Assembly: GCA_038198775.1 (NCBI GenBank)
Contig: JBBPZV010000029.1
Coordinates: 35,865 to 99,864 of the forward strand
Direction: 5' to 3'
Length of the DNA: 64,000 bases
Source of the DNA: JACCYJ01 sp038198775
GTDB taxonomy: Bacteria > Actinomycetota > Actinomycetes > Propionibacteriales > Nocardioidaceae
Shown here: one piece after another, positions 16,061-25,337 of the stretch
Layout: the number at the start of each line of letters is the position of its first letter
Numbering within the stretch: the first letter of the stretch is position 1
Position numbers and translations under genes: made by a program
The notes under the pieces: generated by a model
What the model was told of the DNA's origin: nothing
What the model saw: only the letters and a program-made list of their open reading frames with translations
The model's database searches: none

Positions 16061-18471
16061 CCGCGGACGCCTCCAGCTGGACCCCTGACCAGCACTCCGT
16101 CCAGCAGATGCAGGCGCCCGGGAGCGGCTACCGGGTCGAGCCGTGGCAGCTGGCCTGGCAGGGGCTGGCGGTCGACCAGCTGCAGCGAACCGAGTCGGCG
16201 TTCGCGCTCTCCAACGGCCACCTCGGCATGCGCGGCACTCTGGAGGAGGGTGAGCCGCGGGGCCTTCCCGGCACCTATCTCAACGGCTTCTACGAAACCC
16301 AGCCGCTCCCCTACGCCGAGGCCGGTTACGGCTACCCCGAGGCCGGCCAGACCGTCGTCAACGTCACCGACGGCAAGATAATCCGGCTGCTGGTCGAGGA
16401 CGAACCGCTGGACATGCGCTATGGCAGCGCCCCCGAGCACGAGCGGGTCCTCGACTTCCGTTCCGGCACCCTGCGCCGGCGTACCGTCTGGGTCTCGCCC
16501 ACCGGGCGCCGGATCCGGTTGAGCACCGAGCGGCTGGTGTCGTTCACGCAGCGGGCGGTGGCCGCGATCCGATACGTCGTGGAGCCGCTGGACGGCGAGC
16601 TCCAGCTCGTCGCCCAGTCCGACCTGCTGGCCAACGAGCCGGTCGGTTCGTCCAGCCGGGACCCACGGGTGGCGGCCGTGCTCAAGGCACCGCTGGTTGC
16701 CGACTTCAAGTACGGGGTTGACCACCGGGCACTGCTCGCCCACCACACCCGCCGATCGGGTTTGCACATGGCGGCCGCGATGGACCATGTCTTCGAGACC
16801 CCCGACGGGCTCGACACCCGGCTGCACGTGGAGGACGACCTGGCCCGGGTCATCGTGGCGACGGAGGTGCCGGCCGGGGCCAGGCTGGTCATCACCAAGT
16901 TCGTGACGTACGGCTGGTCCTCCACCCGCTCGGTCCCGGCGCTGCGGGCGCAGGTGGACGCGGCACTGTTCGGAGCGAAGAAGACCAGCTGGGACGGGTT
17001 GCTGGCCGACCAGCGCGCCTACCTCGACGCGTTCTGGGACACCGCCGACATCGAGATCGAGGGCGACCCGGAGCTGCAGCAGGCGGTGCGCTTCGCGCTG
17101 TTCCACGTCCTGCAGGCGGGGGCCCGTGGTGAGACCCGGGCGATCCCGGCGAAGGGTCTCACCGGTCCGGGCTACGACGGTCACGCCTTCTGGGACACCG
17201 AGACGTTCGTGCTGCCGGTCCTGACCTACACCCAGCCGGAGGCGGTCCGCGACGCGCTGCGCTGGCGTCACGCGACGATCGAGCCCGCCAAGGAGCGGGC
17301 CAAGCAGCTCGGCCAGCGCGGCGCGACGTTCCCGTGGCGCTCGATCAACGGCGCCGAGTGCTCGGCGTACTGGCCGGCGGGCACCGCGGCGTTCCACGTG
17401 TCCGCCGATGTCGCCGACGCGGTCGCGCGCTACCTCGCCGCCACCGGGGACGAGGAGTTCGAGCGAGACTGCGGGGCGGAGCTGCTGGTGGAGACCGCCC
17501 GGCTGTGGTCCTCGCTTGGACACCACGATGAGCACGGCGGCTTCCGCATCGACGGCGTGACCGGCCCCGACGAGTACTCCGCTATCGCCGACAACAACGT
17601 CTACACCAACGTGATGGCGCAAAAGAACCTGCAGGAGGCGTCCGCGGTCTGTCAGCGCAACCCGGCGGTGGCCGAGCGCCTCGGCGTCGACGAGGCCGAG
17701 CGACTGGCCTGGGAGGAAGCGGCCGGCGCGATGATGGTGCCGTACGACGACCTGCTCGAGGTGCACCAGCAGAGCAGCCGCTTCACCGCGCACGACCGCT
17801 GGGACTTCGCCCGCACGCCGCCGCAGAACTACCCGCTGTTCCTGCACTACCCGTACTTCGACATCTATCGCAAGCAGGTCATCAAGCAGGCCGACCTGGT
17901 GCTGGCGATGTACCTGCGGGGGGACGTCTTCAGCGCCGAGGAGAAGGCGCGGAACTTCGCCTACTACGAGAAGCTGACGGTACGGGACTCGTCGCTGTCC
18001 GCCTCGGCGCAGGCGGTGATCGCCGCCGAGGTCGGGCACCTCGAGCTGGCGTACGACTACTTCGCGGAGGCGGCGCTCACCGACCTGGGCGACCTCCACG
18101 ACAACGTGCTGAACGGGTTGCACATCGCCTCGTTGGCAGGATCGTGGACGGTCGCCGTCGCTGGCTTCGGGGGGATGCGGGACCACGGTGGCCGGCTCGC
18201 CTTCTCGCCCCGGCTGCCGCCGGCGCTGTCGCGCATCGCCTTCCGGATGTGCTTTCGGGACAGCCGTTTCGCGGTGGACATCAGCCAGGAGTCGGCGACG
18301 TACCGCCTGCTCGAAGGCGATCCGTTCAAGACCTCGCACCACGGGAACGCGGTCACAATCGGGACCGACCCGGTCACGTTGGCGGTCCCTCCGATCCGGT
18401 CGCTGCCCCGTCCTTCGCAGCCGGCCGGGCGGGAGCCCCGCCGGCGAAAGCGGGTGCGGGACGCGCGCTGA
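16057..18471 (+). CDS. Glycoside hydrolase family 65 disaccharide phosphorylase
   Basis: 804 aa, the normal GH65 length. Inverting phosphorylase that splits an alpha-glucosyl disaccharide (maltose, trehalose, kojibiose or nigerose) with phosphate into beta-glucose 1-phosphate and glucose. Seen: N-terminal beta-sandwich with ALSNGHLGMRGTLEEGEP; (alpha/alpha)6 barrel with KGLTGPGYDGHAFWDTE and GVTGPDEYSAIADNNVYTN, the Glu of GPDEY (residue 506) being the general acid. Sugar specificity cannot be set from sequence alone. A basic, Pro-rich tail (RRRKRVRDAR) is unusual. Confidence 0.92.
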   Translation: MTADASSWTPDQHSVQQMQAPGSGYRVEPWQLAWQGLAVDQLQRTESAFALSNGHLGMRGTLEEGEPRGLPGTYLNGFYETQPLPYAEAGYGYPEAGQTVVNVTDGKIIRLLVEDEPLDMRYGSAPEHERVLDFRSGTLRRRTVWVSPTGRRIRLSTERLVSFTQRAVAAIRYVVEPLDGELQLVAQSDLLANEPVGSSSRDPRVAAVLKAPLVADFKYGVDHRALLAHHTRRSGLHMAAAMDHVFETPDGLDTRLHVEDDLARVIVATEVPAGARLVITKFVTYGWSSTRSVPALRAQVDAALFGAKKTSWDGLLADQRAYLDAFWDTADIEIEGDPELQQAVRFALFHVLQAGARGETRAIPAKGLTGPGYDGHAFWDTETFVLPVLTYTQPEAVRDALRWRHATIEPAKERAKQLGQRGATFPWRSINGAECSAYWPAGTAAFHVSADVADAVARYLAATGDEEFERDCGAELLVETARLWSSLGHHDEHGGFRIDGVTGPDEYSAIADNNVYTNVMAQKNLQEASAVCQRNPAVAERLGVDEAERLAWEEAAGAMMVPYDDLLEVHQQSSRFTAHDRWDFARTPPQNYPLFLHYPYFDIYRKQVIKQADLVLAMYLRGDVFSAEEKARNFAYYEKLTVRDSSLSASAQAVIAAEVGHLELAYDYFAEAALTDLGDLHDNVLNGLHIASLAGSWTVAVAGFGGMRDHGGRLAFSPRLPPALSRIAFRMCFRDSRFAVDISQESATYRLLEGDPFKTSHHGNAVTIGTDPVTLAVPPIRSLPRPSQPAGREPRRRKRVRDAR

Positions 18472-19923
18472 TCAGTCGGTTCCCGGTGCCGGAGTGGTCG
18501 GTGTCGGCGTCGGAGTTGGTGTCGGTGTGGGGTCGGGGGGCGGCTCGCACACCGGCGGGTCGGGCACCTCGAAGCGCACGGTGCGCGCGTCGGTCACCTC
18601 GTGAGCGATGATCGTCTGCGCGACCGACACCCGCACGCTGGTCCCCGCCGCCGCAAGCCCGCGCAGCTCAGCGTTCATCGTCTCCTCGGTGCAGTCACCG
18701 TCGTAGTCCTTGACGCGCGCCCAGGCTGCGAGGTCACCGGCGTCGGTCTCGTCGACGCACCAGCCGCCGTCACAGGGCTGCGGCACCCCGGTGAGCACCA
18801 CGCGCTTGTGCACTGGCTTCGGCGGCTTGGGTGGCTTCGGCGGCTTCGGTGGATGAGGCTTGGGCTTCTGCTGATGCGGCTTCGGTGGATGAGGCTTGGG
18901 CTTCTGCTGATGCGGCTTCGGTGGATGAGGCTTGGGCTTCTGCTGATGCGGCTTCGGCTGATGCGGTTGCTTCGGGGTATGCGAGCCGGCGCCGGGCCGC
19001 GCCGGCTTTGGCCGATGCCGCTTTGGCGTGAGGGGAGCACCTGGGCCGTGGCGGACGTGGCCGAGCAGCTGGGCGGGCACGCTCGGATAAGCCCCGGTGC
19101 GGTACGCGTTCGCGTACGCCGTCACCAAGATCACGTACTCACGGGAGTCGTTGTAGCCGCGGACCGCCGCTGCCAGAGCGCTGGGATCTCGCAGGTCGCC
19201 CCCCGAGCACAGGTACCTGCCGGCGGCCAGGGCTGCGTCGTCGAGGTCGTTGGGGTTGGCGACCCCGTTGCCGTCACCGTCGGCGGCGACCGCCGCCCAG
19301 GTCTGCGGGATGAACTGCATGGGACCGACGGCTCGATCCCAGCGGGTGTTCCCATCGAGGTGGCCCCGATCGGAGTCCGCGATGGCGGCGACCGGGCCGC
19401 GCCCGTCCAGGACCGGGCCGAGGATGTGGGGAAACGACTGCCCGTTCGCGGTGATCACGGAGCCGCCGACTCGACCGTGGTCGGACTCGGCGAGACCGAT
19501 GCCGGCGAGCACGTACCACCGCAGCCCGCACGTGGGTTGGCTTCGAGCCAGCGTCGCCGCCGCCGCATGGTAGGCACGCACCGCTGGCGCAGGTATCCCG
19601 TCGAACTTCACCGGAGCCGCGACCGGTGGCCCACTGCGGAGCCCGGCCCGCGTGGTCGCCGACCGAGCCGAGATGCGCTGGCGGTCGGCAACGACCCGGG
19701 CGGTGCCCGGACCAGCTCCTTGGGCAGGGGGCGGGCCGGCCCGCTGGGCTACCAACCCTGGTGCCGCGGCCGGCTCTAGAACCGGCGACAGGTACCGGCC
19801 CGACGAGACCGGTGGCGAGGCTGCCACCGCGGAGGCAGCCACTGCGAGAGCACCGGCCGCACTCGCCGCGACGGCTGCGGCGACCCGTCGGTTCCGGCGG
19901 GCGTGACGCCGCGTCCGTTGCAC
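18472..19923 (-). CDS. Secreted lytic transglycosylase with Lys/Pro/His-rich repeat linker
   Basis: 483 aa. Residues ~1-40 form a twin-basic signal sequence (RRHARRNRR then an Ala-rich core). Residues ~95-260 are a lysozyme-like murein transglycosylase domain: GIGLAESDHGR carries the catalytic Glu, and DRAVGPMQFIPQTWA the GPMQF signature. A Pro/Lys/Gln/His linker of three 12-residue repeats follows. The C-terminal ~120 residues contain six cysteines (PCDGGWCVDE, YDGDCTEE, PPVCEPP) and a Pro-Thr repeat tail. Start 19923 was chosen for an AAGGTGG site 8 nt upstream; GTG at 19944 is the alternative. Likely anchored in the cell wall. Confidence 0.85.
   Translation of the reverse strand: MQRTRRHARRNRRVAAAVAASAAGALAVAASAVAASPPVSSGRYLSPVLEPAAAPGLVAQRAGPPPAQGAGPGTARVVADRQRISARSATTRAGLRSGPPVAAPVKFDGIPAPAVRAYHAAAATLARSQPTCGLRWYVLAGIGLAESDHGRVGGSVITANGQSFPHILGPVLDGRGPVAAIADSDRGHLDGNTRWDRAVGPMQFIPQTWAAVAADGDGNGVANPNDLDDAALAAGRYLCSGGDLRDPSALAAAVRGYNDSREYVILVTAYANAYRTGAYPSVPAQLLGHVRHGPGAPLTPKRHRPKPARPGAGSHTPKQPHQPKPHQQKPKPHPPKPHQQKPKPHPPKPHQQKPKPHPPKPPKPPKPPKPVHKRVVLTGVPQPCDGGWCVDETDAGDLAAWARVKDYDGDCTEETMNAELRGLAAAGTSVRVSVAQTIIAHEVTDARTVRFEVPDPPVCEPPPDPTPTPTPTPTPTTPAPGTD
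18851..18958 (-). repeat. Three tandem 36-bp repeats inside the transglycosylase gene
   Basis: Units begin at 18851, 18887 and 18923; the first two are identical and the third differs at its last base. Each encodes a 12-residue Lys-Pro-His-Gln unit (KPHQQKPKPHPP). Near identity at DNA level indicates recent expansion or homogenisation. Confidence 0.9.
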
Positions 19924-20017
19924 CCTGATGGACCACCTTCGCACCAGCTACCGAGCTTCCGACCGAGGTGGCCGTGACCCCATCCTGTCTGGCTGCCAGC
20001 ACTCCGCGCATCCCGGG

Positions 20018-20060
20018 GGCCGAAGTTCGGCCGAACGTACGAGGGGCTCCTCCCCCTCGT
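20018..20060 (-). terminator. Hairpins between DUF445 gene and transglycosylase gene
   Basis: ACGAGGGG-CTCCTC-CCCCTCGT (20039-20060) is a perfect 8-bp stem just after the DUF445 stop, so probably its transcription terminator, although no T-run follows. Next to it GGCCGAA-G-TTCGGCC (20018-20032) is a 7-bp dyad that could be part of the terminator or an operator for the transglycosylase gene. Confidence 0.45.
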
Positions 20061-20076
20061 TGCTGGCACCGGCGTG

Positions 20077-21336
20077 TCACAGCAGCTGGGTCAGGGCGTG
20101 GATGACGAGCCCCGTCAAGCCGCCGACCAGCGTGCCGTTGATGCGGATGAACTGCAGGTCACGGCCGACGTGCAGCTCGATCCGGCGTGCCGCCTCCTCG
20201 CCGTCCCAGCGTTCGATCGTGTCGGTGATGACGGTCGCCATCTCGGTGCCGTACGTGGCGACGATGTAGGCAGCGGCGTCGGATGCGTAGCCGTCGAACC
20301 GGCTGCGTAGAGGTTCCTCGGCTTCCAGGCGGCGCCCGAAGGCGGCCAGGGCCGCGACGGCTCGCCCGCGTACCAGGCTCTCGGGGTCCTCTAGCGTTAC
20401 GAGGAGGGCACGCCTGACCGCCTGCCACAACGACACCAGCGTCGTCGCCACCTGTGGTGTGGCGAGCATCCGGCGCTTCAGCCGCTCGGCGCGTTCGATG
20501 GTCGCCGGGTCGCTTTGCAGGTCGCGTGCCAGGTCGGCGAGCAGGTCGTCGAACGCCCGCCGGGCCGGGTGGTCTGTGTCGTCGCGGATCTCCTCGACCC
20601 AGGCGAGCAGCTCGAGGTGGATGCGGCGGGCGACGACCTCGTCCAGCCACTGCGGCGTCCACTCCGGAGCGCGTTTGCCGATCGCCGCGATGACGCGGTC
20701 GGGATTGGCGCCCAGCCACCGGTGGGTCTCGTTGAGCGCGAGGTCAACCAGCCCGTGGTGCGCCTGCTCGGCGACGATCTCCTCGAGCAGCCGGCCGGCG
20801 ACCTCGCTGAGCGGCTCGTCGGCCAGCCGCGGCAGCATCTCCTCGGTGACCAGGACGGCGATGTCCTCGTCGCGCACCCGCGCCAGCACCCGGCGCAGCA
20901 TGCGGCTGGCCTCCTGCACGACGCGGGCGCTGTGCGCCTCGTCCGCCAGCCATCTGCCGACGCGGAGACTGACCTGCGCGCGGGCGACCCGGTCCCGGAC
21001 CACCGACTCGGCCAGGAAGTTCTCGGTGAAGAACTCCTGCAGGCTGTGCGCCAAAGTGTCCTTGCGGGTCGGCACGATGGCCGTGTGGGGGATAGGCAGG
21101 CCCAGCGGATGCCGAAACAGCGCGGTCACCGCGAACCAGTCGGCGATCGCGCCCACCATCGAGGCCTCCGCGCCGGCATGGACGTATCCCCAGCCACCGT
21201 CGAGTCGCAAGGTGGCGACGTAGACCGCGGCGGCGAACAACAGCAGGGAGAGGGCCACCGTGCGCATCCGGCGCAGGCCGCGACGGCGCTCGACGTCGGC
21301 GGGCAGGTCGAGGTCGAGGGCGGTCATGACGCTCAT
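20077..21336 (-). CDS. DUF445 family membrane protein
   Basis: 419 aa. One N-terminal membrane span (VALSLLLFAAAVYVATL), then the DUF445 signature HAGAEASMVGAIADWFAVTALFRHPLGLPIPHTAIVP, a long helical soluble region, and a C-terminal span ending INGTLVGGLTGLVIHALTQLL. This is the conserved YheB/YjiN-like architecture; function not established. ATG at 21336 and a nearby ATG at 21324 are both possible. Confidence 0.9.
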   Translation of the reverse strand: MSVMTALDLDLPADVERRRGLRRMRTVALSLLLFAAAVYVATLRLDGGWGYVHAGAEASMVGAIADWFAVTALFRHPLGLPIPHTAIVPTRKDTLAHSLQEFFTENFLAESVVRDRVARAQVSLRVGRWLADEAHSARVVQEASRMLRRVLARVRDEDIAVLVTEEMLPRLADEPLSEVAGRLLEEIVAEQAHHGLVDLALNETHRWLGANPDRVIAAIGKRAPEWTPQWLDEVVARRIHLELLAWVEEIRDDTDHPARRAFDDLLADLARDLQSDPATIERAERLKRRMLATPQVATTLVSLWQAVRRALLVTLEDPESLVRGRAVAALAAFGRRLEAEEPLRSRFDGYASDAAAYIVATYGTEMATVITDTIERWDGEEAARRIELHVGRDLQFIRINGTLVGGLTGLVIHALTQLL

Positions 21337-21380
21337 GGGAGCAGCATCTCAGGGACTGGCCACCAGCCGGCCCTTCCGAG

Positions 21381-23633
21381 TCAGTCCGCAGCCGGGCGCC
21401 GGCCGCCGCTCGGTGGGCCGGCGGCGGCCGCGCTGCTCAGGCGGCTGCTGGGCCAGGCGCTGAACCGGCCGACCACCGTGAGCAACGCTGGTACGAGCAC
21501 GGCGCGAACTACCAGGACGTCGAGCATGATGCCGACGAACATCACGAACGCCAGCTGCCGGAACGGGACCAGCGGGACCACGGACAGCAGGCCGAAGCTG
21601 GCGGCCAGCGCCACGCCTGCGGCGAAGATGGCACCGATGGTCCGAGGCATCACCACAGCGATCGCCTCCGGCAGGGGACGGCGGCGCGCCTCTTCCCAGA
21701 TGTTTCCGACGGCGAAGATGTTGTAGTCGGAGCCGAAGGCCAGCAACAGTACGGCGGCCGAGAACGGGACGTAGAAGGTCAGCCCGGCGCCGGGGTCGAG
21801 GTAGTCGAAGAGCACCGTGGTGAGCCCGAGCGAAGCCGCCAGCGACAACATGCTGGCGACCAGGAGGTAGGTCGCAGCCACCACCGCGCGCAAGAACAAC
21901 ACGAGCATCAAGAAGTTGGCAAGCAGGGCTGCCACCGCGATCCGCAGCAGGTCCCGCTTGGCCTGGTCCACGATGAACGCCGCTGCGGCGGTATCCCCCG
22001 CGAGCGCCGCAGTGGCACGGTCGAGTCCGCTGGCGTGCAGCAGCGTCGGCAGCCGCGACTGGAGCTGATCCACCGAGGCGATCGCACCGGCACCCAGAGC
22101 CGGCTGGTCGAACACGACCAGGTAGCGCGCCGCGCTGCCGTCGTTGGAGAGCAAGGTGCCGCTCACCAGCCGGTTCGGTGCATCACCGGGCCCGAGGACC
22201 CCGGCCACGCCCGGCTCCGTCCGCAGCAACGCGCTCAGCTTGTCCAGCTGTCGCCGCTGCGAGGTGATGCCGGGCTGTTGGACCAGCACCGTGGTGGGCG
22301 ACAAGATGCCGGGTGCGAAGCCCTTCTCGGCAGCGGCGGCCGCCTCCCGGACCTGGTCGTTGCCGGGCAGCGAGCCGACGAACGAGACGCCGAGAGCCAG
22401 ATGGGTGGCGGGAACCGCGGCCGCCAGCAACCCGACGACGCCGACGGCAACCGCAGCGGCGGCCCGTGGCCGGCCACGGGCAACCCAGCTGAAGACCGAG
22501 CGGCGGCTGGTGCGCCCGGTGCCCGTCGCCGCCTCCGGTTCCAGGGCGGCCGGGCGTGAGGGCCAGAAGACCAGGCGCCCCAGCACTGCCATCAGCGCCG
22601 GGACCAAGGTGACGGCTACCAGCAGCGCGACCAAGACGGTGAAGACCAGGGCCGGTCCCAGCGCCGCAAAGAACGCTGACTTCGCGACGAGGAGCGCACC
22701 TGTTCCGGCTGCCACGGCCAGGCCGGCGACCCCGATGATCGGAAGGAACCGCGCCGTGGCCGTGTGCGCCGCGGCGAGGCGTTCCGTGCCGCCCGCCAGC
22801 TCGTGCCGCAGCGAGGAGCAGAAGAACACCACGTAGTCGGTCACCACCCCCAACAGCAGGGCCACCACCACCGGTTCGAGCTCGCTGGGGCTGGCCGCAC
22901 CGAGCAGCTGCGAGATCAGACCGGACAGTCGCAGTGTGAGTACGGCGGCGACTCCGGTGGTGAGCAGGGCGACCACCGGGGCCACCACGGAGCGGAAGGC
23001 GAGCCCGACGATGATCGCGATCGCGGTCAGCGTGAGCAGCTCGACCTTCGGCAGGTTGTCGCTGATGATCGTGCCCTGGCGATCCCTGGCCGGCACCGAA
23101 CCGGTGACGCCGACCAGGTGGTCGCGTGGCTGGAAGAAGCGGTCGGCGTAATGCTGGGCGGCCCGGGTCTGCCGCGCGAAGGACACGCTGGGGTCGAAGA
23201 ACAGATAGGTGAGCGCGGTCGTGTCCCGCTCCCGAGCGCCAGGGAACACCCCGAACGCGTTAGTGATCGGCAGCGCGCCGAGCAGCGGCCCCAGGTCGGC
23301 GTACTTCTGGCGGTTGACGGCGACGGCGTTGACCACGGTGCGGGCCTGAGCGAAGACCGACAGCCTTTCGGGGTTCCGCTGGACGATCACGGTGCGCCCC
23401 AGCAGCGGGAAGCCGAACAGCCGCACCGAACGCAGCTCGGTGGCGACGGCCGGGGTGTCGCGCGGCAGCAGTCCCTGGATGCCACTGCCGCCGCCGACCT
23501 CGCCGAGGCTGGGAAACACCAACGTCACGAGGAGGCAGGCGGACACCCAGAACCCGATCACCACCCACCGCAGCCGCACCAGCAGCGTCGCCAGCTGCAG
23601 GGCGAAGCGGCCGGCCCGCTCCGGCTCAGTCAC
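21381..23633 (-). CDS. MMPL/RND family transporter
   Basis: 750 aa with about 12 membrane helices in two repeats, each with a large extracytoplasmic loop: the actinobacterial MMPL arrangement for lipid or drug export. Proton-relay signatures GVVTDYVVFF (first repeat) and FGSDYNIFAVG (second) are present. GTG at 23633 overlaps the upstream stop by 8 nt (GTGACTGA), so it is cotranslated with the 203-aa membrane protein. Substrate unknown; no mycolate-type genes are adjacent. Confidence 0.92.
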   Translation of the reverse strand: MTEPERAGRFALQLATLLVRLRWVVIGFWVSACLLVTLVFPSLGEVGGGSGIQGLLPRDTPAVATELRSVRLFGFPLLGRTVIVQRNPERLSVFAQARTVVNAVAVNRQKYADLGPLLGALPITNAFGVFPGARERDTTALTYLFFDPSVSFARQTRAAQHYADRFFQPRDHLVGVTGSVPARDRQGTIISDNLPKVELLTLTAIAIIVGLAFRSVVAPVVALLTTGVAAVLTLRLSGLISQLLGAASPSELEPVVVALLLGVVTDYVVFFCSSLRHELAGGTERLAAAHTATARFLPIIGVAGLAVAAGTGALLVAKSAFFAALGPALVFTVLVALLVAVTLVPALMAVLGRLVFWPSRPAALEPEAATGTGRTSRRSVFSWVARGRPRAAAAVAVGVVGLLAAAVPATHLALGVSFVGSLPGNDQVREAAAAAEKGFAPGILSPTTVLVQQPGITSQRRQLDKLSALLRTEPGVAGVLGPGDAPNRLVSGTLLSNDGSAARYLVVFDQPALGAGAIASVDQLQSRLPTLLHASGLDRATAALAGDTAAAAFIVDQAKRDLLRIAVAALLANFLMLVLFLRAVVAATYLLVASMLSLAASLGLTTVLFDYLDPGAGLTFYVPFSAAVLLLAFGSDYNIFAVGNIWEEARRRPLPEAIAVVMPRTIGAIFAAGVALAASFGLLSVVPLVPFRQLAFVMFVGIMLDVLVVRAVLVPALLTVVGRFSAWPSSRLSSAAAAGPPSGGRRPAAD

Positions 23634-24237
23634 GGGCGGCTGGCCGCTGCAGCCCGAGCCGCGCCAGCTCGGCGTCGGCGAGTGCTCGGGCCCGGCCCGT
23701 GCTGATGTCCTCCCAGGGATCCGAGCTGAGCGATCTGATCGACGTGTACGGCAGCGCGTCGAGGGCCCGCTCGGCGAGGTAGCGGTCCAGGCCGACGTCG
23801 TCGCCGTGCCGGTGCAGGGCGCTGCGCAGCTCCTGGAGGTCACGACGCCGCGCCAGCCGGAGTGGCAGGTACAGGCCGACGACCGGAGTGGTGGGCATCA
23901 GTGCGATCGACAGGCCGAGCAGGATCGACAGCCGTCTCAGATCCCCCTTGATGGTCTGCCCGCGGGCGGTGATCTCGACCGCGGTGGCGGCGATCTGGTC
24001 GCCGAGGTCGCCGGTCGTGGCGCCCACGACCGGCACCTGGCCGACCGACTGCAGCGCCTTGCCCGCCGAGCCCAGCGCGCGGCCGGAGGTCGTGATGGTG
24101 TCACCGGTGGCCGAGGCCTGCCACACCGTGTAGCCCGACCACGCACCCACCACCAGCCACAGCACCAGCCAGAACGTGACCATCCCGTCGGCAAGTCGTA
24201 CGGTGGACTCGTCGGCGTCGCGGACGGAGAGGCGCAT
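23626..24237 (-). CDS. Two-span membrane protein coupled to MMPL transporter
   Basis: 203 aa. Spans at about residues 19-40 (VTFWLVLWLVVGAWSGYTVW) and 104-125 (LSILLGLSIALMPTTPVVGLYLPL) flank an extracytoplasmic Gly/Ala/Thr-rich segment; the C-terminal ~75 residues are charged and cytosolic. AGGAAGG precedes the ATG. Translational overlap with the MMPL gene suggests an accessory subunit. No family name recognised. Confidence 0.75.
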   Translation of the reverse strand: MRLSVRDADESTVRLADGMVTFWLVLWLVVGAWSGYTVWQASATGDTITTSGRALGSAGKALQSVGQVPVVGATTGDLGDQIAATAVEITARGQTIKGDLRRLSILLGLSIALMPTTPVVGLYLPLRLARRRDLQELRSALHRHGDDVGLDRYLAERALDALPYTSIRSLSSDPWEDISTGRARALADAELARLGLQRPAARD

Positions 24238-24291
24238 GGGGCCTTCCTACCCGAACGACGCCGAGGACCAACAGGGAGTACAGGAGTGGCG

Positions 24292-24720
24292 ATGAGCGAC
24301 CGGGACGAGTCGACCGCGGACTCCGCCACTGGACAGCCTTCCGGATCGGGGCCCCCCGGTTGGCTGTCGTGGGCCGTGCCCGCCGCAACCTTCGTCGTCG
24401 GCCTCGTGCTCGGCGGCGTCGTCATTGGTGTCGGCACCGGAAATGACAGCGGCGGACCGTCGGCTGCCGCGTCGCCGTCGTCCGGTGGCTCGACCTCGAC
24501 CCCGACCGCTGCCGTCACCGTGACCGTGCCCAACGCCTGCCTCCAAGCAGCCGACACCGTTCAGCAGGCGACCAGCCTCATCCGCAGCGCCGTCACCGAC
24601 GTGCGCGACTTCAGCCCAGACAAGCTGACCCGCACCCTGAACAGGCTGGAGGACCTGGATGCGAAGGCCCGCGCGCAGGCCGACCAGTGCTCGCAGGCGC
24701 GGGTGACCCAAGGCCCCTAG
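24292..24720 (+). CDS. Single-span exported protein with Ser/Thr-rich linker
   Basis: 142 aa. A polar Ser/Gly-rich start, one membrane helix (WAVPAATFVVGLVLGGVVIGVG), a low-complexity linker and a short helical C-terminal domain with two Cys (NACLQAADTVQQ and QADQCSQA), probably disulfide-linked outside the membrane. ATG has AGGAG 5 nt upstream; GTG at 24286 is an alternative. Function unknown. Confidence 0.7.
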   Translation: MSDRDESTADSATGQPSGSGPPGWLSWAVPAATFVVGLVLGGVVIGVGTGNDSGGPSAAASPSSGGSTSTPTAAVTVTVPNACLQAADTVQQATSLIRSAVTDVRDFSPDKLTRTLNRLEDLDAKARAQADQCSQARVTQGP

Positions 24721-24840
24721 CGCTGCCGCCCGTCCCGGCCCGGCAACCCCGGGTCCGGCCACGATCTCCCGACATCTCGGTCGCTGGGGCGCACGAGTCG
24801 GCGGATGCAACCTTTGTGGCTCCTCGCGACTCAACAGGTT

Positions 24841-25336
24841 GTGAGCGAAGCGGAGGTGGCCGTACTGAGCGAGTCCGGCTTCGGAGCGGACTTCGAGGCG
24901 TACGCGGTCACCGACATGCCCCGGCTGCTGCGGCTGGCCTCGATGCTCGCCGGCGACAAGGACAGCGGCCAGGACCTCGTCCAGGAGACGCGACCACGGG
25001 CCGGCTGGCTACGCGACCACCACCATGACCCGGCTCGCGTGGCGGCAGCAGCACCGGCTCCGCCTCGAGCACCTGCTGCGCGCGGGACACCCACCCTCGG
25101 CCTCGTTGGAGGGTGGCTACCGCCAGGCAGACGACGCTGCGCTGTTGGGGTGGGCCATGCGTCGCCTCGGTTCACGCCAACGAGCCGTGCTCGTGCTGCG
25201 GTTCTACTGCGATCTCTCCGAGGCGCAGGCCGCGGCGGTGCTGGGGTGTTCGCGAGGGACCGTGAAGAGCCAGACGGCGAGAGGCCTGGCCAATCTTCGT
25301 TCCTGTCTGGCCGGCGGCATCGAAGGAGTCGAGTGA
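24841..25336 (+). pseudogene. SigE-family ECF sigma factor, broken by internal deletion/frameshift
   Basis: Frame 1 encodes region 2 (FEAYAVTDMPRLLRLASMLAGDKDSGQDLVQET) and then becomes nonsense. Frame 2 resumes at about 24992 with DHGPAGYATTTMTRLAWRQQHR and continues through a complete region 4 (LGSRQRAVLVLRFYCDLSEAQAAAVLGCSRGTVKSQ) to TGA at 25336. About 15 residues covering the -10-recognition helix are missing at the junction, so this is a deletion and not only a base slip. It overlaps nothing and is directly followed by its likely partner gene. Confidence 0.8.
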
Positions 25337-25337
25337 C

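Noticed and set aside
15916..18342. 808-codon minus-strand frame
   Set aside because: Antisense shadow of the GH65 gene; no ribosome site and no domain.
18851..18958. CRISPR-like 36-bp repeats
   Set aside because: The three units are directly adjacent with no spacers and encode an in-frame peptide repeat.
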